A stretch of 64,000 bases of DNA from Delphinus delphis (GCF_949987515.2 NC_082696.1:35568431-35632430); one strand, 5' to 3'. Positions 44,634 to 57,644 are shown, numbered from the stretch's first letter. The notes: generated from the sequence alone by a model not told the origin. Numbers and translations: made by a program.

Positions 44634-45920
44634 GATAATATATTTTGCATTCAAGTTTGACTCTCCATGTACTATTTTATCCTCTACTCTTACCCAAGAA
44701 ACTTTGTAAACATCTTATCTTTGGTCTTGGTGTCTTCACTGTAAGCAAAGAACTTAAAATAAAAGGTTGGATCGTATAGACATTATAGAGTCCTTTGGAC
44801 CTGATACACCGTTTCCACATCATTTTACATCCATAAATTACTATGGTTGTGCTTCAGAAGTGAAATTTCTGGAACTACAACATATTCATGAATATAAATC
44901 TAGCTTTTGTTTTCCCTCAAAAACTATACTTCAGAAATGAGAGGATCATCATATACCGAAGTCCTTACAATATCTCTCATACTGCAGGGCACTTTCTCAA
45001 TTGTTTTAGTTTGAACAAAAGTAATGTTGGCTGAAATTGTATCAGACAAGACTTATAGAGGTCACCTGAAAGAACTGATTTTTAAAAATTAGGTAGGAGG
45101 CAAAGAAACTTAATACAGATTTAACATTGTAAGTAGGCTTTTTGAAAATAAGTTATTATAATACAGAAATTACAAACAGCGTAAAATTTCCAGTATCGGC
45201 ATCATATACTAAATCGAACAATGTTATAACTCAACAGTTAGGTGCAGGTAAATATGAAGTTGTTGGGAAAACTCTGGTAGGTGATTCAAAAGTTCTTCTA
45301 GTGATGTTGAAGATGTATGTAAAGCATTTCAGTGAAACTGTTTCATGAAAAGTGTGGAAAAAATCATTTCTAAATCAATATACTAGTTCATGTATTATTT
45401 CATATCAACATATTGACTCTAAAATCAATATATTATTTTATTTCAAATATGCATGAACAACTAATTAATCAATCATTATTATAGGCACAAATTACCTATT
45501 TTATCTATCCCTATAAGAGCTATGTGTTCAACTTGGCCACAAAACTGATTTTATTATCTTTTCATTGGAGAAATGAAAAATGGCCTAATACTTGGGGTTG
45601 TGTAATAATCAGACTTATACAATATATCAAAATGAAGAGAGATTTAATAACATCTACAGGTTTTTTTTAACTAAGATCGAATCCCTGCCCTCCTTGTTTT
45701 TGCACTCAGTGTTGCAAAGATGTGGGAAGGATTTCACAATCCTTAAAGTATTTTGTTTTCTTTTTCCTTCTCAAAATATATTGAGAAAAAAATTATCTTA
45801 CTTTACCTTTATTATGTCTCAGATGTTAAAGAAGAATCTGATTTTTCTAACATTCCCAAATATATCCACTAAATTTGACTTGCTATCATTATGACTTAAC
45901 CTAAGTTTACATTTCATCTA
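44634..45920. other. Unassigned AT-rich noncoding sequence
   Basis: No repeat or coding feature recognised. The 45592-45894 frame lacks any family signature. Confidence 0.5.
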
Positions 45921-45924
45921 ATGT

Positions 45925-46040
45925 AAAATTGGGAAGAAAATGGACCCAGCCTCACAGGACTAGCATAGGTTAAATGAGATACTACACAAAAGCCCAACCT
46001 AGTTGACGTCAATAAATTTTAACTGCTATTATTATCAGGA
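45925..46040 (+). repeat. MIR SINE relic with CRE-like site
   Basis: AAAATTGGGAAGAAAATGGACCC through GGTTAAATGAGATACTAC to GTCAATAAATTTTAACTGCTATTATTATCA follows sense MIR 3' half. TGACGTCA at 46004-46011 arose within the usual GTAAGCGCTCAATAAAT block. Confidence 0.75.
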
Positions 46041-46590
46041 AAAGTACAGGGATCCAACTTCCCATGCACGAAGTTGATCAGAATTACCTGGCAGATCTCA
46101 GCATTAAGTCTTGTTTAGCAATACATAGAAAGTCAATTACGTACAGTCTATTAGTTCTGATATCAACTCACAAGCATGTGGACAAATTTTGAGTAATGAA
46201 TAAAATTTATTTTCATTTTGACAGAGATATGTGGAACAAGACTTCTAGACAGAGAATTTTGCTGAACAGGTGGTGTGATCGGATATAGAGAATGTGAAAG
46301 TAAAGGCTAAGAGGTATGGTATTAATATTATACCAAAGAGTAGGGCTTTACTGAAATCTGGGGAAATATGCCCTCCTGAATTCAAAACACAACACATTTG
46401 AAGCAGAATACACAAACGCAATATATTCTTAAAAGGCAACCAAATGATGTGCATTGACTACAGATAATTTAAGGGTGCTACCAAGTTCCTAGCAGTGAGA
46501 AGTAACTCCCAGAAGAGGGAGGTTGGGAAGCAACTCCTCGGTAGATTTAATGCTACGTGAGCAGTTGCCTAATTTAATTATCTGCCAGCT
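46041..46590. other. Unassigned noncoding sequence
   Basis: Nothing recognised. Confidence 0.45.
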
Positions 46591-46594
46591 GTGT

Positions 46595-46665
46595 CTGGCA
46601 CATAACTGGTACTCAATACATCCTTGTAGAGTTAATGAATGTTGAACACCTACACTTTCTAAATT
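46595..46665 (+). repeat. L2 or MIR3 3' end fragment
   Basis: TGTCTGGCACATAACTGGTACTCAATACATCCTTGTAGAGTTAATGAATG. Confidence 0.6.
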
Positions 46666-47975
46666 AATTAGTAGTTTAAACCCATAAATTTTTTACCCAT
46701 TCCTTAAAAAAAAAAAAGAAATCCCCTTTTTGGACATTTCTTAAGCTGCTGAAACATGAAAGAGCAAAACGGTGTAGGCATCTGTTTATGTAGGCCCATT
46801 TGATCAAGAGGAAAACTGATCACTAAAGTGAGGGACTGGTACATATTAATATTCCTTACTGGGCTTCTACTAACTGTACTGTTCTCCAGCTTGTCCTGCC
46901 CTGCCCCCTCCTCTCTCTCAATCTTGTTTCTCAGATCTCTGCAGGAAGGCTAAAGAAAGGAGATGATTGCAACTATGTTGGGGGAAAGACAGAATTGCTG
47001 CAGAAGAGAGAAGCAGGTTGAGGCAGGAATGTAAACGGGTTGTATGGCACCTGTGGCCTACATGGAGTGGTACAGGCACACTTTTAAAAAGCTCAGATTT
47101 TATGGAACCCAAAGTAACCACCATTCATTTCTCTGCATTCCAATAATGCATCTGACATGTACTGTACTCTTAATTAAAAGGCAAGTATATCTAAGAGGAA
47201 TATATACAAATAATTGAATAATTCTTTTAAACTTAAATAGCACCCAAGACAAAGAGAAGACAAGTCGTAATGGGAAGTTCAGAGTGGGCAAGACTGAGAG
47301 GAGACCTTATAGAGAAAGCTTCCATAGTGCAGTAAGGAACACCTGTGCAGAGGCTGTGCCGCACCTGACTAGGGAAATGAGGGCAGCAGAAAAGAGGACA
47401 TGGAGGGGAGCAGAGACGTGAGTGGACACCAAATGCAATACGTAATTACCCCAAATAATAGCTTAGAGGGCAGGGAGGCAGAAGGGTTCTTCAATGAGAG
47501 GAAAGGACATCTCCTCTGGGGTGGCCTGCTGAGTCTAGAGGTGTGATCTGTCCAGAAAAACAGTGCGGAAACTCCAGACTAGACCACACGCCCTTCCATT
47601 TAGTGTTCTGGAAGAAATTTTGAATAATTCTCAGGTCATTAAAATCCAGGGAAAATTTCAGGGAAATTATCCTACCCAGCACTTTGTAAAACCACTTACC
47701 ATAAGAACAAACAAAGAGAGCTTGGAGATGTTTCTTTAAAAGGGTAAGAGGCATTTTTAAGTGCTTCACTCCACTTCCTCTCCTTACTGCCCACACTCTC
47801 CAGCCCTTGCCCCAAGAACACACACATACTGAAATGTAAAGAAATTAAAGAGTTCAGAAATAAAGAGCTTAAACCAATTTTAGTCTTATAAGCCAACTAA
47901 ATCTCTAGAGGCAAAAGAAGATGAGATGAAGAAATCTTGGCTCAAGTTCAGATTTTTTAAAAATTTCAATTGATT
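46666..47975. other. Unassigned sequence, possible L2 debris
   Basis: Weak L2-antisense-like text near 47280-47420. Otherwise nothing assigned. Frames on minus at 47100-47896 show no domain. Confidence 0.4.
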
Positions 47976-47985
47976 AAAAAGATTG

Positions 47986-48191
47986 GGGGCTTCCCTGGTG
48001 GCGCAGTGGTTTAGAGTCCGCCTACCGATGCAGGGGACATGGGTTCGTGCCCCGGTCCGGGAAGATCCCACATGCCGCGGAGCGGCTGGGCCCGTGAGCC
48101 ATGGCCGCTGAGCCTGCACGTCTGGAGCCTGCCCTCCGCAACGGGAGAGGCCACAACAGTGAGAGGCCCGCGTACCGCAAAAAAAAAAAAA
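47986..48191 (+). mobile_element. CHR SINE, short form
   Basis: Head GGCTTCCCTGGTGGCGCAGT, intact box B GGTTCGTGCCC, end GCGTACCGC plus oligo(A). Weak duplication AAAAAGATTG / AAAAAGTTTG. Forms an inverted pair with the SINE at 48485. Confidence 0.95.
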
Positions 48192-48484
48192 AAAAAGTTT
48201 GAGAACACCCAGGATATTACAAAAAAATTCATGAATCACGCTCAGAAACCATTAAAAATATGGGAACGTTTCACACTCAATATGCATGCAATAAAATAGA
48301 GATTATGTCATATTTCTCAGACAAGTTCCATAATATACTATTGCCCTAAGGTAAGGAAAGTTAAAATGATGTAAAATGTTCCTTTTATTCATCACCTTGG
48401 CACATCAAAAACATATTCTCTGGAAGTTTGCTTTCCCTTGAGTAGTATTTAAAATAATTATCATTTATTACTATATGGTCTTTT

Positions 48485-48692
48485 TTTTTTTTTTTTTTTT
48501 TGGCGGTACGCGGGCCTCTCACTGTTGGGGCCACCCTGTTGCGGAGCACAGGCTCCAGATGCACAGGCTCAGTGGCCATGGCTCACGGGCCTAGCCGCTC
48601 CGCGGCACGTGGGATCTTCCCAGACGGGGCACAAACCTGTGTCCCCTGCATCGGCAGGCGGACTCTCAACCACTGCGCCACCAGGGAAGCCC
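48485..48692 (-). mobile_element. CHR SINE, short form
   Basis: Starts with T-tract and GGCGGTACGCGGGCCTCTC, ends GCGCCACCAGGGAAGCC. Perfect 16-bp duplication TACTATATGGTCTTTT at 48469-48484 and 48693-48708 indicates a comparatively recent insertion. Confidence 0.96.
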
Positions 48693-48708
48693 TACTATAT
48701 GGTCTTTT

Positions 48709-50085
48709 AAATACAGAATGGAGGTCCCATGATGTAAGCATTATTTATTGCTGCTTTTTAGCAGCTAATGAGACACCGTCAGTGATAACAAACAGAGAGG
48801 CTGAGTCAGGGAGATTACCTTCCCAAGAGAGAAAGTTATTTTCCAATCTAGATACTCTATTAGAACTCTGAAGTTAATAACTTTTCTTCTAACAATACCA
48901 TCAGAAGGTTCCTCTGTTTCATAGCCATCACCGTCAAATCACACAGTTTTGGGAAAATATAAACCCACTAATTTATGTATCTAGTCATCTTTAGTTTTGA
49001 TACATTAATGTCAAATAAAAGTTAAGCTGTTTGAGAGGAAGAAAAGCCTGCAAGTCGGAATAGTCTGATGAAACAAATAACATTCCGTGTAATCACAAAT
49101 GGTTCCAGCCATTGACTGTGGTTATAAACCCCAAGCTTATATCTGTAGCAGTGACTCACTGCCTTGTGTTCTGTTCTCCAAATTTTAGCCTTTCATAGCT
49201 CTGATATAACAAGCCTCTTCTTAAGGAAATTCTCCAAGAAAGTTGGATCAATTTAAATCAATTTCATATTAATAGGTAAAGCAAAATAGCAAGAGACAGA
49301 TCCCAGATGCAACCCAAAAATTATTTATAGAAGAAATATGATTGTGAAGTCAGCATTTGGTGAATAGTTACTGAGCTCCTACTACATGCACAAGACTAGG
49401 CATGATGGGGGGTAGAGGGGAAATACAAAGATTAATAAATCCCATTTCCATTTACAGAGGTTTAAAGACAAGGCAACAAACAGCAACAATGCCCTAATGG
49501 TCATGATCACCATACCATGCTAGCTAAAGCATTTGATTCTCATGAGAAAGAGACTGAAATCTAATTCATATGGGCTTTTGAAATTAGAGATAGCATGACG
49601 TCTATAAATAATTAGTTAGGATTAAGAGGTTCTAGAGTCTAACCTCAATCTGCCACCAATTGAGAGTTGGAGATAAGCTGATTAAGGACACAGGAGACAT
49701 CACAAAGGGATCAACAGGAGGGTATTCCATTGTGCAGATCCAAAAAATACAGTTTTGTGGAATTACCCAGAACCAATCAGGCCCAAAGGAGACTGAAAGT
49801 ATCAAGACTTAGAATAGACTGAATTGTAAACTAGAACACTACTTTACCTATTTGCACTGATCAGGTTACTTGCCAATGAACCTGGAATTCTATGGGTGTA
49901 CTGGACCAAGAGAAAGACTACACTAAAAACCAAAATACTCTACTCTGTAGTCAAGAGTTAATTTCCAAGACAACCAGAATTCCCCTATTGGTTAAATATA
50001 GCAAACTCTTCTCCCCTTGTTGGCTCATCATTTGATGCAGAAAAACCTTGGCCTGGGAATCAGTCACTCGATGTCTGATGTCAGC
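48709..50085. other. Mostly unassigned noncoding sequence
   Basis: 49340-49520 weakly resembles antisense L2 (TACTGAGCTCCTACTACATGCACAAGACTAGGC). The rest is unassigned. Confidence 0.45.
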
Positions 50086-50089
50086 TTGA

Positions 50090-50550
50090 CTCTAGTTTTA
50101 TCTCTTCTTTTCTCCCACACCTGGCCATAACCCCCCCCAAAACCAAGCTCCAATCACACGAAATCTGCCATTCTTTCCTTAAATAAGCCATGCTTTCTCA
50201 TGCCTCCATCCCTTAACAAATGGTTCTATTTAGAAAGTTCTTCTTCCCTTCTCATACTGTAAGACTTGGATTAAGTATTACCTCCCATGTGAAAATTTTT
50301 CTTATTCCTTCTTTTCCACTTAAACCTGGGCCCAGAAGAGTTAATTGCTCCCATTACAATCTGTTCATATCTCTGTTACAGCAGGTTCCCACTCTAAAAT
50401 AATTATTTTTTATGTTTGGTTTAGCTCCCCCTCCCCCACCTCAAATAGGTCATGAACAAGGACAAGGACAGAGACCACATTTCTCAACTCTGAATATGTG
50501 GACCTAGCATTTGGCAGACTCAAAAAATTTTTTGCTGACTGAATAAGTGA
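50090..50550 (+). repeat. L2 relic
   Basis: TTTAGAAAGTTCTTCTTCCC, CTTGGATTAAGTATTACCTCCC, GTCATGAACAAGGACAAGGACAGAG and GACCTAGCATTTGGCAGACTC are in L2 order. Confidence 0.6.
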
Positions 50551-52149
50551 CTCTATGTGAAAAGCCAAGTTGGCATTGAAAAGTTATATGGCAAACAAAG
50601 AAAAAAAGCAAGGGAATTAAATATTCTTAATGAACACGAGGTCATCCAGCCATTCTAGCATTATGCAGTCAATTCCATTCTAGACCATTACCTCACACAA
50701 GGACCAAGGTGACCACAGCTTCCTCTCCCTTAGAGTATGTTTAAAACCTTCACAGATTACTGCAAATAATGCAGCTCTTCATCAATCCTCAGTAGGCAAT
50801 ACAACTGAAGAGATTACTTTCCAGGTCTGTACTTCTCAGTGAAGGCTTCATGCTTAAATAATCACATAGGAGGGCCAGTCTCATCCATTACACATTGATT
50901 ACCACTAGTATCTGTTTATCAACACTGCTAGTATCGACATTCCTAGCATGGTGTTTTTAAATTCTACAGGTCAATGCTATAAGCTCAGAGCCAGCCCTAA
51001 CTGCATGGAAAAGCATGATCTTGAAAAAAATAACTTAACTCTCTGTGTTTTATGAGTTTATCTTTAGAAAGTGGAAATATTACAATGAGAGTTTTAGAAG
51101 TATCTTAAACAGGAGATTTAGGCCATAAAATTAATTACTAGAATCTAGATCTGATTCTCCATCCAAGCTTCTTTAGCTACCTCAAAAGGCAGATCTCCAC
51201 CTGCCTTACAAATTCATTGTGAGGGTAAAATAAGGCAGAATGTGTTGGTGGAATAAACATATGTGAGAGTTCTTTGAAAAGACTCTACATAATGTACTTG
51301 TTATTAATTAAGTAGAAAATAGGCCACAGTTAATGTGACCTACAGTGTTCACCCCAAGCCTGTTCTTGAACATTCAGCTCACACATAGTAATTAAAAGGT
51401 ACGAAAAAGAACCATCATCTTGTTTCTTTCTACATTCAAACCCAGGTCATGCCTATGAGATCCCTGGCATTCTCCATGCCCATCAGCCAGGGAATAACCT
51501 TTCCTATGACATGTCTACTGTGTCCCAAGGTTTCGGCATAAAGCCTTTGGAAGACACAACAGACCAAGGGTTTTCTATTTCTCCATGACAAAATCACAAG
51601 TATTGAATCCCGGCAACTAGGGCAGTAATTTTAAAGCTCCTTGAGACTATGTCAACACTGACATATAAATATATAACACTGCAATAATTTTAAATGAGAA
51701 AATTTCCCTTCTAAAGGAACATCCCTCTCCATCCTACTAGATATATGCTCCTCTTTGACAGAGTTTCTACCTCCACACAGGATTAAAGGATACAACCATG
51801 CTCAAAATGACACATGAGATTTTATTACTCTGAGAAGCACAAACAAAATTAAATGAATATGAGAATACCACCTCCCCAGGCATACTTCACAAAAACATAG
51901 TAGTCAGAGAAAACTCAACAGACAGCTCTACCAGTTTGCTTAGTGATGTCCCATGTATACAATCACTTTTTCCATTCCACCACTTAAATAACCATGAATC
52001 GAGGAACAACTGTTCAAGAACATACCACCCTGAAAGTCAGCTCAAAAACACAGTTCCAGAAAGCACTCAGTCCTCCTGCTGCTTACATCACACTTTGGAA
52101 AAAACTCTAGAGCTAGGTGAAGCATCCTGGATAAGTCTCCTAACTCAGA
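50551..52149. other. Unassigned noncoding sequence
   Basis: 1.6 kb with no recognised feature. The 51936-52235 frame runs into an L1 fragment and is not supported. Confidence 0.5.
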
Positions 52150-52260
52150 AAATTTGCAATTATTCATTGCTAGTATTTAGAAATGTAATTTATTTTTATA
52201 TATTGACTTTATGTCCTATGAACTTGCTAAATTAACTTATTAGTTGTAGGAGATATATAT
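52150..52260 (-). repeat. Old L1 fragment, antisense
   Basis: TTATTCATTGCTAGTATTTAGAAATGTAATTTATTTTTATATATTGACTTTATGTCCTATGAACTTGC matches an antisense L1 ORF2 block. Confidence 0.6.
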
Positions 52261-53314
52261 GTCTTGTAGGCCTCAAGCTACTTAAGTACCTGATTAACTG
52301 TACTCTCCCACTAACCTGTGTAAATTCTATAATTTAACTCTCTAACAGAGTTCCTCTTATTTTCTGTTTCTAAGTTCTTGAGAAAGTTCCAGCACCCAAC
52401 TGATCATCCAGTACTAGGGAGAAAAAAATATGTCCTATTTTCTCTACTAGGGTACCAAATGAAACAATCTTGGCCAGTGTACTGAAGCCTGAAGCAGCAT
52501 CACCCCTAGTGCGTCTGGAACCCAGTTACACTCAGAAGAAAGGAGTTATAAGTCCTTTCTACTGGTCTCCAAAGTTCTCATCCTACATACTTACATTGGA
52601 ATTATCTTTATAGTTAATTTATCTTGACATTCCAAATACATAACATACAGAGAGTGTGCAACGAGGAAAGAAATCTTGTAGTGTTGAAAACCAGAGCCAA
52701 CAGCGTTTACATCTTCCTCTCAGGTGTCTGAAGTTCAAAGTAGGCAATGTGATGGAGTTGACATGTTAGGAAAAATCACTAATTTGTTATGTGTTTTTAT
52801 CTTACCCACATAACTCAGATTTGTGATCAAACAAATGTGAGGATAACTCATAAAACTCTCAAAATTATACTTGGACTTTTAAAAGATAATTTAACACCTT
52901 TCTGGGAAAATATCTCCCTCTTTCCACCTCAATTAAATAAGCAATGCAGAAAGTATTTCATAAGTAAGAAACAGTTCATGGAGCAGATTAAAATGTAAGA
53001 TTCCTTTTCACACAGACAAACTCTAGCACATACGAGATTTGAGTGAGGGGTCCAGAGTACATTGGGGTAAACTTAGAACTCTTGTACAGTTTCTAGAACT
53101 GTATCATTTGGCTCCACCAAGATTGGCAGAGCTCACATACTTTCTGAGTCACAAATTAAGAATGTGTCATTTTTACCTATTTGTGACAATTCTGGTATCC
53201 AGTTATCAGCTAACAAATAAATCTTTGGAAGTAGAACCACTGAATTGGTCAAAGTCCCTGAAATTCCTAGAAATCACCAAGACAAATGCAGAATTTCACA
53301 GTCACCACAGACTC
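52261..53314. other. Unassigned noncoding sequence
   Basis: Nothing recognised. Confidence 0.45.
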
Positions 53315-53331
53315 AAAATATCATAACAAAA

Positions 53332-53530
53332 TGGTACAGATGAATCGGTTTGCAGGGCAGAAATTGAGACAGAAGTAGAGAAAAAAATGTATGGACACCA
53401 GGGGGGAAAGTGGTGGGAAGGGGGGTGGTGGTGTGATGAATTGGGAGATTGGGATTGACATGTATACACTGATGTGTATAAAATGGATGACTAATAAGAA
53501 CCTGCTGTATAAAAAAAAAGTTAAATAAAA
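53332..53530 (+). mobile_element. L1 3' end insertion, 199 bp
   Basis: ATGGTACAGATGAATCGGTTTGCAGGGCAG, G-rich tract 53401-53425 and GAACCTGCTGTATAAAAAAAAAG align with the 3' UTR of the 23.7-29.1 kb L1. AAAATATCATAACAAAA at 53315-53331 and 53531-53547 is a perfect 17-bp duplication, so this is a complete, severely 5'-truncated L1 insertion. Confidence 0.93.
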
Positions 53531-53547
53531 AAAATATCATAACAAAA

Positions 53548-54770
53548 ATAAAGAAATAAACAAGCATATGGACCAGCCACAGCGAAGAGCAAAAGGCCTC
53601 AGATTGTATTCACTGTGTGCTTCATTTCCTCTAACGGTTAGAAAACCAGGTGTGGTACTTAAATGAAAATGAAAACTAAATCTACGCAGAGAATTCAACC
53701 ACTATGAGCAAGTAATTATGATTAATCACACCAAATAAAGTTTTTATAAGACTAAACTTGAATCATCTGAATAACTACCTTAACGGGCTATTTGTTTCTT
53801 GCACAGCTTCTTACATTTTGAGATCATATGATTGTATATAACTTAAATGCTTCTTAGGACTCGTAAACACAGTGATGAGTTATTTTTAACTTCTCTCTTC
53901 TGAGTAATTTAAAAACATGGAATATAAATTAATAAGTTAAGAAGCCAGAATTTGAGCAAACTGGAAAAATCTCAAGATATTGAATGAATTTCCATACAGT
54001 CATTTTAAGGCCAGAATATACTGATGGAAAGCAATTAATGTGTCATCAAAATGCACAATCTTCTGTAGACTGAGATAACTGTTTGAGTTTTAACATTTCA
54101 ACCCCAAAGAAGGTAACCAGTGCTCCTTAGGCTTCTATGTAAACAATCAAGTTGCCACACTAGATTGCCATGCCTTTGAGGTTGAGGACCCTCACAGTGC
54201 CAGGCAGAGGGGACCTGACCCAGTGTACCCAAGAGACATTGCCCCAAATATCTCTCCTCAGTGTGAGAGAGCACATCTGTTTCAAAGGAAAGCTTTGAAG
54301 AAGATGGATTCAGATGCTGTTTCCCATATTAACAAACTAACACCCACACCCCACATGTATGGAGTCTCTCTCAATGTTGTTATTTTAGTCACAGAAATTG
54401 CACAGATGAATGTCAGGATGAACCAGTCTTATGTACTAGAGCAAACAGTGATATACGGATGTCTTGGTTTTCTAAATTAAATTAAATATCAAGAGACAAA
54501 CAGATGACATGAGATAAAGACTTACATTCATACACACCCACGTACATAAGCATTGCTACCAATGGCACTGTAAATCAACTAATTGCTTTCAGAGAAGGCT
54601 TTGATCAACAGTAAATGTGTTTATTTGTATATGCATACCTATATTTCCCTTAAAAATTTTTTTGGGGGAGGCAACAGGTTTTCAAGCAGAACAGAATTCT
54701 AATCAGAAATGGATGGAAGCTTTGCTCTACTTGCACAGCATGGTCTTTTTGGTCAATTCCAATTTGTCTA
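53548..54770. other. Unassigned noncoding sequence
   Basis: No feature recognised. Confidence 0.45.
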
Positions 54771-54774
54771 AATC

Positions 54775-55195
54775 ACAATTCATTCAAAAATTCAACCATC
54801 CATCTCCTGAGCACATACCCTGTGCTAGGCACTGTGGATAGAAAATCAAGAAACAGTTCTGCCTCAAAGAAGTTTCCCAGGAGAGACAAGTGAGGAAGGG
54901 TTGTCATGAGAACTGTAGAAACTAACAGAGAAAGTCATAAGGTCTAGGCTGAATTAGGGAAACAAAGAAAAAATGTTATTTAGTTTCCTGGCAGGTAGTA
55001 GTGAAAAGAGTTCAACAAGAGGAAAGATGCTTGAGCATCTTGGAGGATTAGCTGGAATTTGACAAGTAGACATGACCAAGGATAGCGGGGTATAGGGCCT
55101 GGTAGTGCAAACAGCATGTGCACATTCACAGAGGCAAGAAACAGCACAGCATGTTCAAGAACCAGTAGTTGAACTGTCATTGGATTTAAATACAG
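54775..55195 (-). repeat. L2 relic
   Basis: CCTGAGCACATACCCTGTGCTAGGCACTGTGG, AGTTCTGCCTCAAAGAAG, and GCAAACAGCATGTGCACATTCACAGAGGC follow antisense L2. Confidence 0.65.
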
Positions 55196-55495
55196 AACAG
55201 TTGTGTTAATATATTCTATAATTTCCTTATAAGTAAACCATACATTAAAGCCACATTGCGGTTTTTCCCCAACTTTTAATACTGAGAAAAAAATCCCATG
55301 AATTTTCTTTGAAATTTTACAAGATCATCCAAAACACATTCTAGGGGAAAGTTACAAACACAATTACAGTAGATATAAATTCACAAATGACTTACAGTTG
55401 AACTTCAATGAGGAAGAAACTCCTCCAATTTATTTCTTTTCCATCACCCTTGGATTTCAGGTTAAGCATTTAATTCAATTCTTTGCTCAGAAGCA
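55196..55495. other. Unassigned noncoding sequence
   Basis: No feature recognised. Confidence 0.4.
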
Positions 55496-55499
55496 CCAT

Positions 55500-55745
55500 A
55501 TGGTAGAAGTTATTCCTGAAGCACAGTGCAAAGATTAAGAACTTTGGACCTGTTCCCACCTGGGTTTGAATCTTGCCTTTGTTTCTCAGTAACTATGGGA
55601 CCCTAAGTTTCTTACCTTTTTGAGCCTCCGTTTCCTTGTGTTATACCAACACACGCCTCAAATGGATAGTCTGATAATTAAATGAGATTATATGTAAAGA
55701 GCTTTGCAAAGTGTCTGGCATGTAGTAAGATTTCAATAAATGATT
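55500..55745 (+). repeat. MIR SINE relic
   Basis: Near full length: GATTAAGAACTTTGGACC, CACCTGGGTTTGAATCTTGCC, GAGCCTCCGTTTCCTTG, AATTAAATGAGATTATATGTAAAGAGC and GTCTGGCATGTAGTAAGATTTCAATAAATG. Confidence 0.9.
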
Positions 55746-56239
55746 TAAAAATAAGAACAAAACAAGACAATACAATACTGGTCTGTAACTGCAAGCAAGA
55801 CTAGGAGTTTATGTAATTATCCAAGTAATTGTGAACTAATTCTCATTTTTGAGAAAACAGCTATTTTAGATATTTAAAAGGATGTGGGTTTCAGATGAAA
55901 ATGGTTTGGGGGTTGATTTTTCTAGCAAAGTAAGTTAATTCTCTTTTTTCCTGTAAGTGTATAGAACCAACCTAAACTTCTGCTCTCATTAAACTCCCTA
56001 AACTTCTTGAATTTTGGTTGTACCAAATTACTCTTTAGTTAAACGCTGCTTGTATTATTATAAATAGATGAAAGAAAAAGTACCTATACACCAAAGAAGG
56101 GGATATTGAGATATTTGAGAAGCCTAAAAACTCATGAACAGCATGGCACACTTATAAAAGGCAACCAGTAGAAGCCCACGTGAGCAGTTTCCAAGAACAC
56201 CTTAATAATTAGCACTGTCAACTGACTGACTCTTCAACT
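55746..56239. other. Unassigned noncoding sequence
   Basis: No feature recognised. Confidence 0.4.
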
Positions 56240-56244
56240 GATGC

Positions 56245-56412
56245 AACTGCACAGTATTTTTTAACTCTAGCTGTATTAAAATCACCTGGCGATCCCTTTA
56301 TGCTCCCTGTGCCTTCTGGTTGAATTGGTCTAGATAGCAGCCTTGGTGTCTGCATTTCAAAAATTCCCCACTCAATTCAAATGTGCATCCAAGATTTAAA
56401 ACCACTGGTGTG
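56245..56412. repeat. MER5A-like hAT-Charlie DNA transposon relic
   Basis: TTTTTAACTCTAGCTGTATTAAAATCACCTGG at the left, TGTCTGCATTTCAAAAATTCCCC in the middle, GATTTAAAACCACTG at the right, in MER5A order with inverted terminal similarity. Confidence 0.72.
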
Positions 56413-56569
56413 GCATAATGCCCTCTTATAATACTGAAAACAAGAAAGAGAGAAAAGAAACTATTTGTTATATACAGGGACACGTGAAGATGGTCATGTT
56501 CTGATTTTTGGTTCTGTTAATAATTTTTCAAGGGAAAAATAATGTCATAAAATGTCTTTTGTTTAATTT

Positions 56570-56890
56570 AATTCAATTTAATGGCAATGTTTACTGAGTG
56601 CTTGCTATGTACACTGTACATTGTGCTAATAACTGTCAGGAATATTTTTTTAAAGTCAGTGACACTGTTCTTGGCAGAGGAAATAATCTGATTGGGACGA
56701 CAACATTCACACACAAAAACATAATTAGTGATAGCTATAACATAATAATATGAATAATTGAATGGTCTGATTCTAGAGTCTCAGGAAGGTCAGGAGAAAT
56801 GACCAAAGTGGCTGAATTTCTAGGGAACGCTTCAAGGACATTGGGGGAAACTGAGACAGATCTTTAAAAGGTAGAATTGTAAAAGCAGAC
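56570..56890 (-). repeat. L2 relic
   Basis: GTTTACTGAGTGCTTGCTATGTACACTGTACATTGTGC, then GACACTGTTCTTGGCAGAGG. Low identity, antisense. Confidence 0.5.
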
Positions 56891-57640
56891 AGAAAAGAAG
56901 TTCAGCATTTCTTTTGGGGGATGTACACTGGGAAGAATCCAGTTTTCAAGTCATCTTTCTAGCTGGGCTTATTTATCACTGTCTAGTTTAAAGACATACC
57001 CAGCCTGCCCCTGGCCTCCAACAAGGCTCTCCTTTCTCCATAATTTGGTGCCTGTGTAGGATATGAACAGAACACACCATGATAAAATGACAGCCATGGC
57101 CTCTTTCTGCAAAGAAAAAGTCTCTGAGATCAGCTCATAGGGAAAAGCAAAACCAAAAACAATGGAACAACCCTGTAGAAATCAAGACATTTTTAACACC
57201 TTGAGTTTCATTTTCACTCATTGCCCAGGTGGGTTTCCTGACTTTTTATTTTCTTGGCTAATGTTCTTTAGTTTACCATTTGTCTTCCGTCTACAGTCTT
57301 GCTCACTGGATTTGGTTGTGTCCTCCCTTTAAAATGCTGGCAGTATTTACTTTAAAGGTTTTAATACTGGTTGAGGATTTTTCTTCTTTAATTTGCAATT
57401 TGTGGTTGGGAAATGATCTGCTTAATATTTTCCAATATAATATTCCTTCTTGCACTTCAGTGGGTCCATTTACAAAATATTTAATGTCATTTGTGTCTTT
57501 GAAGAACACTGTATTCAGTTAGAACAAAAGCGAGTTCCTGCATTGAGCTTGTGATGGTTTATAATTGGAAAACTACTAACTTAACTAGGTTTGTGAACTA
57601 ATATAGAATAGGAAATTGTTGGACGTACACTCTATTACTT
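56891..57640. other. Unassigned noncoding sequence
   Basis: No feature recognised. The frames at 57280-57522 on both strands overlap and lack signatures. Confidence 0.45.
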
Positions 57641-57644
57641 TTAT

